From CAZVNZ01 sp964628515 (GTDB taxonomy: Bacteria > Bacillota > Clostridia > Christensenellales > Christensenellaceae): a DNA stretch of 64,000 bases. Each line of letters opens with the position of its first letter. The first letter of the stretch is position 1. Shown here piece after piece: positions 16,601 through 22,672 of the stretch. The position numbers and the translations under genes were made by a program. The stretch spans positions 1-64,000 of the forward strand of contig CAZVNZ010000015.1 in NCBI GenBank assembly GCA_964628515.1, read 5' to 3'. The notes under the pieces were generated by a model. That model was given only the letters and a program-made list of their open reading frames with translations, made no database searches and was not told the origin of the DNA.

Positions 16601-17299
16601 GCCGTCGCTAATGTTTAGTGGGTTTAGCACCTGCGCCGTAATGGTGTAGCTTGTATTTTTAAAGGTGGGCGCCTCTGCCTCCTCCTCAATATCCACATCT
16701 GCATCCCAATCTATTTCCGTAGTTATACTGTCGTCCTTTTTTTCGGTGATGATGGCAGACGTATTCGCCTCATCGCTTACCGCTTGGCTTTTGGTGTCTG
16801 CTGTGGTTGTGCTATTATCATCATCACCATCGTCAAAAATTTCTTGAAAGGTTAGTGTGTCGCCAATTTTTTTGTTTGCGTCCTGCATATATGCCTGTGT
16901 TACCGCAATTTCTCCCTGCTTACTCGGTAGCTTGCCCTCCACTAAATAGGGGGTGTTGAGTCCGCTGTTTAAAAGGACGGTAACCTCCGCTTCCTTTATG
17001 CCTTCCCCAACACTTGTGTTTACCGTTTCGCTGTAACTGCCCGAAACCTCCTCTATGCCCGAAACTTTACTAAGGGCAGTAATATCATCATCAGTTAAAC
17101 CCAAAGAGGACATTATACGAATGTCGAAAAGCTGTTGCTCGTCGAAAAAACGGTCTGCGGAGTGGTACATATCCTGCACGGCGGCGTAAATTCCGCTAAG
17201 TACGGTTACGCCAAGGGCGGTTATTATCATAATGGCAAAAAAACGCTTTTTGCTTTTTTTAATTGTGCGTAGTATATCTTTGGTAAATGCTTTATTCAA
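13661..17299 (-). CDS. FtsX/MacB-type ABC transporter permease with long extracellular coiled coil
   Basis: A 1212-residue permease. TM1 lies at about residues 18-40. A large extracellular segment follows, with an acidic Asp/Thr-rich stretch (about 150-210) and a long coiled coil (about 315-660) made of repeats such as LADGKKQLSDAKAQI and IAQGKIDLATGEAEI. Then come three TM helices with an FtsX core (VAVLISLTTMTRMVEEDRGLTGTYKALG), a second soluble domain, and a second FtsX core (LSNTNISERERELATIKVLGF) with three TM helices. Its start appears to be TTG, 6 bases after the ATPase stop. Such exporters are often linked to antimicrobial resistance or envelope functions; the substrate is unknown. 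A divergent TetR gene probably controls it. Confidence 0.88.
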   Translation of the reverse strand: MNKAFTKDILRTIKKSKKRFFAIMIITALGVTVLSGIYAAVQDMYHSADRFFDEQQLFDIRIMSSLGLTDDDITALSKVSGIEEVSGSYSETVNTSVGEGIKEAEVTVLLNSGLNTPYLVEGKLPSKQGEIAVTQAYMQDANKKIGDTLTFQEIFDDGDDDNSTTTADTKSQAVSDEANTSAIITEKKDDSITTEIDWDADVDIEEEAEAPTFKNTSYTITAQVLNPLNISDGSLTFRASTASDYNFFITKEDADFDVYTSVYITLPNLKELNSFTPEYENTVQNVINVIEKDIREGREQARYDGIINDALQTIADAEGTMEEKFADADKQFADAWTEIADAKKELTEGEEELTKEEKDALSKLADGKKQLSDAKAQIATAKEELATGELQLEEGAAELIKGKQELQNQRVIAQNGFTQAETIFGEKQGLLNGTISVLEGAKGQLQQLLGDKFPTAQWDALVGGAAAKTAQLLTANPTAEPNTAEIAGATAPLQNALAGAIGEIIPTLPYPVDQAQITEQSISTAMGMGITTASMEMLEAQKKAFEQEKQSALQKLDAGEREIAQGEAQIEVSRGEIAQGKIDLATGEAEILKNEAKLKDEEKKALAEIADAWAEIADGKQELADGQTELEENQEKYLQKKDEANQKIEDAYAELKDIDMTEWYVLDRTSLDSYSGLKNDMNSIQAVGNAFPIVFLIVAVLISLTTMTRMVEEDRGLTGTYKALGIKDSSIYAKYMLYAFFACLFGGILGDILGFIVLPTLLIGILQVMYTIPQFYLIFDTFYGLAGVLLFMVSIVVSTGITCHMELKQMPAALMRPKAPKAGSRVFMERIPFIWSRMRFLNKVTARNLFRYKKRLFMTILGIAGCTALVLIGFGIRDSVTSLMPKQYDNTYRYDLLAVVDGKDNAKWIEEINADAGISKYLNLQISNFKLKDAKGEGQSVQLTVVPTGQSLADYINLTDINGKQVELTSNGILVTQNAAELLKLNSGDTVTMENMLLARRDVTVENIVQNYLGNNAYITQDLYEKIYDDFAKNGILANFGESVTDPIAYTQELQENEAVLSAVSTQALKEDFATNFTLLNSVVYIFIVLAAGLAFVVLFTLSNTNISERERELATIKVLGFFDREVHSYVNKETLILTLLGIFAGLPAGRFLAGLLTSALKMPALYFAVEVEPSSYIFSAIISFCFALIVNLMINRTLDKINMVEALKSVE

Positions 17300-17305
17300 A
17301 TCCGT

Positions 17306-18007
17306 TTACCACTCAATCTGCGAAATCGGCGTGGGGTTTGGGTTTTCCGTAATGTTTAACACCTTGCCGTTTTTAAATTTAATTACTCTGTCCGCCATGG
17401 GTGCAAGTGCGGAATTGTGGGTTATGATAAGCACCGTCATTTTATCTTTACGGCTTGTGTCTTGCAAAAGCTGTAAAATCTGTTTGCCTGTGTTGTAGTC
17501 AAGTGCGCCTGTGGGCTCGTCGCAAAGGAGCAGTTTTGGGCTTTTTGCAATGGCACGGGCAATGGAAACACGCTGTTGCTCTCCCCCCGAAAGTTGAGCG
17601 GGGAAGTTGTTTTTTCTGTCCGCAAGCCCCACCTTATCTAAGGTATCCGAGGCATTTACCGCATCGTTTCGTATTTGAGCGGCTAACTCCACATTTTCTA
17701 AGGCGGTTAGGTTGGGTACAAGGTTGTAAAACTGAAACACAAACCCAATGTACAGCCGTCTGTAATTTACAAGTTGTTTCTTTTTAAAATTGCTTACGTT
17801 TTCGCCGTCCACAATAACCTCGCCGGAGGTGGCGGTATCCATACCCCCCAAAATATTGAGTGCGGTGGTTTTACCTGCCCCCGATGCCCCTAAAATTACG
17901 GCAAGCTCCCCCTTTTTTACAAAGAAGTTTGCGCCGTCTAAGGCTTTAAGCGAGCTACCTTCGTTATGATACTCTTTTACAATATCTTTAAATTCTATGT
18001 AAGACAT
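17306..18007 (-). CDS. ABC transporter ATP-binding protein (MacB/LolD type)
   Basis: 233 residues with every ATPase motif: Walker A GASGAGKTT (about residues 36-44), Q-loop in FVFQFYN, signature LSGGEQQRVSIARAIA, Walker B LLLCDEPTGALD and H-loop ITHN. The VNYRRLYIGFVFQ and YNLVPNLTALENV stretches place it with the MacB/LolD/FtsE group that powers mechanotransmission permeases. It is the first gene of a two-gene operon with the coiled-coil permease. AAGGGAG precedes the ATG. Divergent to a TetR regulator. Confidence 0.93.
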   Translation of the reverse strand: MSYIEFKDIVKEYHNEGSSLKALDGANFFVKKGELAVILGASGAGKTTALNILGGMDTATSGEVIVDGENVSNFKKKQLVNYRRLYIGFVFQFYNLVPNLTALENVELAAQIRNDAVNASDTLDKVGLADRKNNFPAQLSGGEQQRVSIARAIAKSPKLLLCDEPTGALDYNTGKQILQLLQDTSRKDKMTVLIITHNSALAPMADRVIKFKNGKVLNITENPNPTPISQIEW

Positions 18008-18116
18008 AATGTACTCCCTTAATTATTTTTGGCAAATGTACTAAACTGCGTTGATAAATAACCTACACCTTGTTGAGTTTCGTACAATTATATATTATAA
18101 TAATTATATAGAAATT

Positions 18117-18168
18117 TAACAACCAACAGTATTTTTTCTGATGTTATTTCTACAACAAAAATGGTTGT
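18117..18168. promoter_or_regulatory. Inverted repeat in the TetR/ABC divergent region
   Basis: AACAACCA (18117-18124) and TGGTTGTT (18161-18168) are a perfect inverted repeat 36 bases apart between the divergent genes. A TetR dimer could use these sites, but spacing is wide, so the role is uncertain. Confidence 0.35.
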
Positions 18169-18221
18169 TTTGTCGGATAAATCAAAAAGTTTACAAATTA
18201 TAGTTATACGTAAGGAGTATT

Positions 18222-18794
18222 ATGGAAAAAAAAGAGGACAGACGGGTACGGCTATCCAAGCAAATAATAAGGGACAGCTTAATAGAGTTAATGCAAATAT
18301 ACCCCATAACTAAAATTTCGGTTAAGATGATATGCGAAAAAGCGGATGTAAACCGCAGTACATTTTATGCTCATTATAAAGACCAAAACGATTTGCTTAA
18401 CACCATACAGGCAGAGGCGGTAAAAAACATTAAAACCCATGTATTTGCCACCAGCTTTATACAAGAGGAGCAAAGCGCAACCCCAATAATTGTAAAAGTC
18501 CTTGAATACTGCAAGGAAAACAGTAGGCTTTTTAGGGTAATACTAAGCGAAAACGGCAATACCACCTTTCAAAAGGATTTAATGTTGCTTGTGCAGGAAA
18601 AATCTTTAGAAGAAATAACGGAAGCACATAAAATAGACCCACGCACAAACAAATACATAGAAATATTTGCAATTTCGGGCATACTAAGTATGGTGCGGTT
18701 GTGGCTAAAGGACGGCTGTATAGACGAGCCTGTGGCTTTAGCACAGCTAATAAGTAAGTTAATGTACGAGGGGATTTTAGGGTTTTTTAGGTAA
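18222..18794 (+). CDS. TetR/AcrR-family transcriptional regulator
   Basis: 190 residues. The N-terminal HTH reads ITKISVKMICEKADVNRSTFYAHYKDQNDLL (about residues 27-57), a classic TetR_N domain. The remaining about 130 residues are helical and resemble the TetR_C_33-type ligand domain of Clostridial regulators (GILSMVRLWLKDGCIDEPVALAQLI). It is divergent from the ABC exporter operon with about 215 bases between, the usual arrangement for local repression. TAAGGAG precedes the ATG. The ligand is unknown. Confidence 0.9.
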   Translation: MEKKEDRRVRLSKQIIRDSLIELMQIYPITKISVKMICEKADVNRSTFYAHYKDQNDLLNTIQAEAVKNIKTHVFATSFIQEEQSATPIIVKVLEYCKENSRLFRVILSENGNTTFQKDLMLLVQEKSLEEITEAHKIDPRTNKYIEIFAISGILSMVRLWLKDGCIDEPVALAQLISKLMYEGILGFFR

Positions 18795-18824
18795 ATCGCC
18801 TCATTTGTTGCGAGATTTTTCTAC

Positions 18825-19286
18825 TCAGAAGCATTTTTTCATTTGCATATAAAAAAGCACGCAATCGTTTTTAACCACGATTTTTTTACTGTCGCAAATT
18901 GCATAACCACGGGTGGTGTACATATTAAAGGAGGGTAGAGAGGAGTCTATAAGCACCTCTTTTGAGGTTTTGCTTGCCTCTTTTTCCAAAAAGTCCATAA
19001 TTTCTCTGCCGTAGCCTTTGTTTTGCTCGTTAGGAAATACAAAAACCCTGTTAATATGCCCGTTTTCCACCGTGCCTGTGCCTACGGGTTTTGCGTTATG
19101 GCAAAACAGCCAAACTTTGTTTTCGTCTATATCTTTTATTATGTTTTCGTTTTTATGATGATTGATGTAGTACTCCACAACTTCTTTGGGGTAATATTTA
19201 GGGTACACATCTAACATGGTGGTGTACACAATTTTTTTGATGGTTTCAAGGTCGTCTCGGGTTGCTAAAATACTTTCAAGTGCCAT
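18825..19286 (-). CDS. GNAT-family N-acetyltransferase
   Basis: 153 residues from ATG 19286, chosen because AAGGAGG lies just upstream; an in-frame ATG 27 bases earlier has no ribosome site. The acetyl-CoA binding strand and loop are visible in INRVFVFPNEQNKGYGREIMDFLEKEA (Q/RxxGxG pattern as NKGYG), with the C-terminal FNMYTTRGYAICDSK typical of GNAT domains. The acyl acceptor is unknown. It converges with the TetR gene and is probably expressed alone. Confidence 0.82.
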   Translation of the reverse strand: MALESILATRDDLETIKKIVYTTMLDVYPKYYPKEVVEYYINHHKNENIIKDIDENKVWLFCHNAKPVGTGTVENGHINRVFVFPNEQNKGYGREIMDFLEKEASKTSKEVLIDSSLPSFNMYTTRGYAICDSKKIVVKNDCVLFYMQMKKCF

Positions 19287-19485
19287 AAGGCACCTCCTTT
19301 CCGCATTAATCAATATTAATTAGCTTTAGTATATCTTATGCTCTTTAAAATTAAATAACCTCGCTACATTTTTTTAAAAAGTAATAATTGTGATTGCAAT
19401 GTTTGCTTTTTCTAATTATATAATTTTTTTTGCCTTGTGGCAACACAAAAAATGCGTAAAATTAAAAATATGTGGGGGGATATTC

Positions 19486-19514
19486 TTGACACTATCTTTT
19501 TAGACATATACAAT
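19486..19514 (+). promoter_or_regulatory. Strong promoter of the DUF2871 gene
   Basis: Consensus TTGACA (19486-19491), 17-base spacer, TACAAT (19509-19514). It gives a leader of about 100 bases. The 332-base gap before it (from 19287) is AT-rich and shows no gene. Confidence 0.8.
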
Positions 19515-19581
19515 GAGGGTATACATATATTTAAAGTTAAATATTAACTATGCCGAGTGGGCGGTAAACGCAATTTTTTTA

Positions 19582-19618
19582 AGGAGGTATGTGCGGATAT
19601 AACAAGTAGCGCACAAAA
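19582..19618 (+). promoter_or_regulatory. Ribosome site separated from the start codon by a hairpin
   Basis: A perfect AGGAGG (19582-19587) lies 31 bases before GTG 19619. The interval holds TGTGCG (19590-19595) and CGCACA (19610-19615), a 6-bp stem with a 14-base loop. Folding would bring AGGAGG to an effective distance of about 5 bases. A 6-codon leader frame (ATG at 19589) is the alternative reading. Confidence 0.45.
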
Positions 19619-20035
19619 GTGAGTATGACAAAAAAGTATGCAAAATTAGCATTGGTTTACGCAATAGTAGCCATTGTGTTTGGGGTGTTTTACAGGGAGT
19701 TTACAAAATTCTCCGGGTTTAGCGGTAGGACATCTTTAGGCTTTATGCACACCCATTATTTTATTTTGGGTATGGTATTCTTTTTGGTTTTAATGCTGAT
19801 AGAAAAGAATTTTACCTTTAGCGACGGCGTTAAAACAAGCAGGGTTATTTTAACCTATCAAATAGGACTAAACATTACAGGACTTGGATTTTTGCTAAGG
19901 GGATTAATGCAGGTGACTCAAACACCCTTAAGTGTAGGTATGGAAGCCGGAATTTCCGGTATTTCGGGTATTGGGCATATAATCCTTGGTATTTCTTTAA
20001 TTATTTTGCTTTTGCAAATTAAGAAAAAGGCATAA
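19619..20035 (+). CDS. DUF2871 membrane protein
   Basis: 138 residues with four predicted membrane helices (about 9-26, 44-64, 80-100 and 113-133). The segments YREFTKFSGFSGRTSLGFMHTHYFILGM and LGFLLRGLMQ are typical of DUF2871, a small membrane family of unknown function with conserved His residues. The start is GTG 19619 or ATG 19625; no ordinary ribosome site is adjacent, but a perfect one stands upstream of a hairpin (see 19582-19618). It has a strong consensus promoter and appears monocistronic. Confidence 0.78.
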   Translation: MSMTKKYAKLALVYAIVAIVFGVFYREFTKFSGFSGRTSLGFMHTHYFILGMVFFLVLMLIEKNFTFSDGVKTSRVILTYQIGLNITGLGFLLRGLMQVTQTPLSVGMEAGISGISGIGHIILGISLIILLLQIKKKA

Positions 20036-20056
20036 AAACCCTAAGAATTTTTAATT

Positions 20057-20086
20057 TTGCAAGTGAGTAGCAAAAACTTGCAAGTG
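20057..20086 (+). promoter_or_regulatory. Direct repeat TTGCAAGTG x2, 21 bp apart (LytTR-like site)
   Basis: TTGCAAGTG at 20057-20065 and again at 20078-20086, separated by exactly 12 bases. Two 9-bp direct repeats two helical turns apart is the site layout used by LytTR regulators, and a LytTR gene lies at 21118. The pair ends about 9 bases before the likely -35 of the CPBP gene. Confidence 0.5.
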
Positions 20087-20094
20087 GGTGCGTC

Positions 20095-20149
20095 TTTGTT
20101 GTGGTGATTAGCTACATATACTAAAGTAAGTAGTAAGCAATAATCACCA
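20095..20149 (+). promoter_or_regulatory. Promoter and inverted repeat before the CPBP protease
   Basis: TTTGTT (20095-20100), 16 bases, TATACT (20117-20122). A perfect 9-bp inverted repeat TGGTGATTA (20102-20110)/TAATCACCA (20141-20149) surrounds the -10, with an inner CTAC/GTAG. AAGGAG follows at 20151. Confidence 0.5.
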
Positions 20150-20163
20150 TAAGGAGACACATT

Positions 20164-21006
20164 ATGAACACATCTAAAACACTAAAGCCCTACACATTAA
20201 TATTTACAATCTACATTATTTGCTATTTAGCACGGATTTTGGAGCTTTTTTTTATCCGTACAGACCAAACTTTTTTTGGAGAGGCTTTTATACACAAACT
20301 TATTGGGGTGATAATACTCGCCTGCGCTATTGGATATTTAAGGCTAAAACCAAGTGAGATTTTTGGCAAAAATATTTCTAAAGGCTTGCTTTTTGGTTTT
20401 GCAATAGGCCTTGGTTGTTATTTTATAGCTTATTTAACCGAGTACATAATTTTAGCAAACAGCGGAGCTATGCCCTCCTTGCAGTTTTACACCTCTGCCT
20501 TTGGGATAGACGGCAACAAAGTGGGGAGCACCACCCTTCTAACCGTTAGTATGTGCATTTTGTTCAACATTTTAAACGTAATTATGGAAGAAGGTATTTT
20601 CCGTGGATTATTTATAAAACTGGGGGAAAAACGGTTTAACTTCCTTTGGGCAAACACCATTTCCGCTCTGCTTTTTGGCTTGTGGCATATTGCTTTGCCC
20701 ATTCGCTCTTTTGGTGATGGTGACATGACTGCTACGGGTGCGGTTGCATCTGCGCTGACTTACATTTTAACCACCTTTTTGGCAGGCTTTCAATTTGGAC
20801 TGCTTGCAAAAATTACAGGGGGGTTGTGGGCACCTATGGCGGCTCATTTTGTAAACAATACCATTGTTAATCTGCTACACGTATCGGCTGTGGGCGGAGA
20901 CGATTCCCTTATGTTTGCACGCATAACCATTGCCCAAGTGCTATACTTCGTAGTTATACTGATTGCCTACATTAAGTGGCACAAAAATAGGATTGCCAAA
21001 AAATAA
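20164..21006 (+). CDS. CPBP-family intramembrane metalloprotease (Abi domain)
   Basis: 280 residues with about eight hydrophobic helices. The CPBP motifs are present: EEGIFRGLF (EExxxR, about residues 141-149), the second-motif FGLWHIALP with a His in a membrane helix, and HFVNNTIVN with the late His. These match the Rce1-like glutamic or metallo intramembrane proteases, several of which confer bacteriocin immunity or process peptides. It sits behind a LytTR-like direct repeat and just ahead of a LytTR/DUF3021 pair, so peptide signalling or envelope-stress response is a plausible theme, but its substrate is unknown. Ribosome site AAGGAG. Confidence 0.87.
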   Translation: MNTSKTLKPYTLIFTIYIICYLARILELFFIRTDQTFFGEAFIHKLIGVIILACAIGYLRLKPSEIFGKNISKGLLFGFAIGLGCYFIAYLTEYIILANSGAMPSLQFYTSAFGIDGNKVGSTTLLTVSMCILFNILNVIMEEGIFRGLFIKLGEKRFNFLWANTISALLFGLWHIALPIRSFGDGDMTATGAVASALTYILTTFLAGFQFGLLAKITGGLWAPMAAHFVNNTIVNLLHVSAVGGDDSLMFARITIAQVLYFVVILIAYIKWHKNRIAKK

Positions 21007-21117
21007 ACCCAACAAGCGCTTTTTTTATGATATAATTTATAGAGCAATACTAAGGTGTTTTTTTGCTCATCATCACCATGAGAAAAAAACCGTGCAAAAC
21101 AGCTTTTGGAGTTATAA

Positions 21118-21558
21118 ATGCGCTTAAATATCAAACAAAACAGCAATATTGAAGATATGATTGTAAGCATAGAATACATAGAAAAGGACCCTGCGTTTTT
21201 TAGGGTGCTAAATGCGGTAAAGGGCTGTGGCAAGAAAATTAGGGCAAAGAGGGACAGCGAGACAATTTGGGTGGTGCTTGCGGATATTTTTTATTTTGAA
21301 AGCGTGGATAAAAAGACTTTTTTGTATCTAAAAAAAGAGGTGCTAATGGTGGATTTAAGGCTGTATCAGCTTAAAGAGGAGCTTTGCGATTACGGCTTTG
21401 TACAAATAAACAAGGGGTGTATATTAAATATTAATGTACTCGAAAGTGTAACATCTCTTGCCAACAGTAAAATGCAGGCGCTTTTAGCCAACGGCGAAAA
21501 ACTGCCTGTTACACGCAATTATATACAAGAAATTAAGGAGGCGCTAAAAAGCAGATGA
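21118..21558 (+). CDS. LytTR-family DNA-binding regulator
   Basis: 146 residues. The C-terminal about 100 residues are a LytTR domain: IWVVLADIFYFESVDKKTFLYLKK, VDLRLYQLKEELCDYGFVQINKGCILNINVLESVTSL, and GEKLPVTRNYIQEIKEALK. No receiver domain is present; the N-terminal about 45 residues are a short unique extension. It overlaps the next gene (DUF3021) by four bases, the standard LytTR-DUF3021 couple of Firmicutes, in which the membrane partner is thought to modulate the regulator. It may bind the 9-12-9 direct repeat upstream of the CPBP gene. Confidence 0.88.
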   Translation: MRLNIKQNSNIEDMIVSIEYIEKDPAFFRVLNAVKGCGKKIRAKRDSETIWVVLADIFYFESVDKKTFLYLKKEVLMVDLRLYQLKEELCDYGFVQINKGCILNINVLESVTSLANSKMQALLANGEKLPVTRNYIQEIKEALKSR

Positions 21559-21977
21559 GCAATAAGGTAGCTATTTTATTTAAAAACTTTTTTACCACCA
21601 CCGCCATTACTATACTGTTAATTTCCGCAGTGGGAATAATTACGGGCGACAGCACGGTGTATATTGCAGTTATTTGGCAATCTGTGCTTATTAATGCCGT
21701 TATACATTTAGGAATTATAGGTATTCGCAAACTGCAAATTACTTATTTTTTAGTGGAGAGTGTGCTAAATATTGTTTTTGGTATAGGGGTTGTGTTGCTT
21801 GTGGGCAATATTTGCGGTTGGTTTGTAACCTCGCCTATGTGGATTACCCTACTGCTTACAATTTGCGTGTTTGCAACGGCGTTTCTCTTTAACATTATAA
21901 CGGTAAAACGAGATATTGAGGAGATAAACGAAAAAATTAAGTTGCGCAAGGCGGATTTAGAGCAAATATTAAAATAA
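21555..21977 (+). CDS. DUF3021 membrane protein, partner of LytTR regulator
   Basis: 140 residues with four hydrophobic helices (about 7-25, 37-56, 70-90 and 96-113) and a charged C-terminal helix (VKRDIEEINEKIKLRKADLEQIL). Its length, topology and position match DUF3021. The ATG overlaps the LytTR stop (ATGA), giving translational coupling. It probably holds the LytTR regulator inactive or senses the membrane; that role is inferred from the family pairing. Confidence 0.82.
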   Translation: MSNKVAILFKNFFTTTAITILLISAVGIITGDSTVYIAVIWQSVLINAVIHLGIIGIRKLQITYFLVESVLNIVFGIGVVLLVGNICGWFVTSPMWITLLLTICVFATAFLFNIITVKRDIEEINEKIKLRKADLEQILK

Positions 21978-22019
21978 TCCCATATATACCAATATATTTA
22001 TGAAAAAAAGGAAGTAAAA

Positions 22020-22568
22020 ATGTCTAAAGCAGAAGAATTTTTAGAATTTAACAGAGAATTTGTAAAAAGCAAGGGCTACGAAAGGTACAACACCACAAAG
22101 TATCCCAACAAAAAAATTGCAATACTGTCCTGCATGGATGCACGGCTTACAGAGCTTTTGCCTGCCGCACTTAATATTCAAAATGGTGATGTTAAGCTAA
22201 TAAAAAACGCCGGTGCGCTTATTAGCAGTCCTTTTGGAAGTGTAATGCGCAGTCTTGTGGTGGCAATTTATCAACTGGGAGTGGAAGAAATTTTTGTAAT
22301 TAACCATTATGATTGCGGTATGCAGGGTATAAACACTCGTCTTGTAATAGAAAAAATGCAAAAGCGTGGGGTAAGCCAAAAGGATTTGGAGCTTATAGAG
22401 TTTATGGGGGTGGATATTAACCAATGGCTAAAGGGCTTTGAAAACCCAAGCACTTCGATTAAAGAGACGGTAAAGATTATTAAAAATCATCCCCTTATTC
22501 CTAAAGACGTTTTGGTAACCGGGTTTTTAATGGACCCAAAGACGGGGCGGTTAGATGTTTTGGAGTGA
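22020..22568 (+). CDS. Beta-class carbonic anhydrase
   Basis: 182 residues. Zinc ligands and catalytic residues of the beta class are visible: SCMDARL (Cys and Asp-Arg dyad), NHYDCGM (His and Cys), and the nearby KNAGALISSPFGSVMRSLVVAIYQLGVEEIFVI. The length fits the short Gram-positive beta-CA group. It interconverts carbon dioxide and bicarbonate in the cytoplasm, supplying bicarbonate for carboxylations. AAAGGAAG precedes the ATG. It appears to be independently expressed, about 40 bases after DUF3021. Confidence 0.92.
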   Translation: MSKAEEFLEFNREFVKSKGYERYNTTKYPNKKIAILSCMDARLTELLPAALNIQNGDVKLIKNAGALISSPFGSVMRSLVVAIYQLGVEEIFVINHYDCGMQGINTRLVIEKMQKRGVSQKDLELIEFMGVDINQWLKGFENPSTSIKETVKIIKNHPLIPKDVLVTGFLMDPKTGRLDVLE

Positions 22569-22672
22569 TTTTTCTGTGTGTGTGGGTTGTAATTATATAC
22601 GGCAAATTATACTAACAGCAATATTGGAAACAAGAAAAATAAGCTGATATATTGCTAAAAAAGGAGCATTTA

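Noticed and set aside
19288..19313. Upstream ATG (19313) as the start of the GNAT gene at 18825-19286
   Set aside because: It has no ribosome site; the ATG at 19286 has a perfect AAGGAGG.
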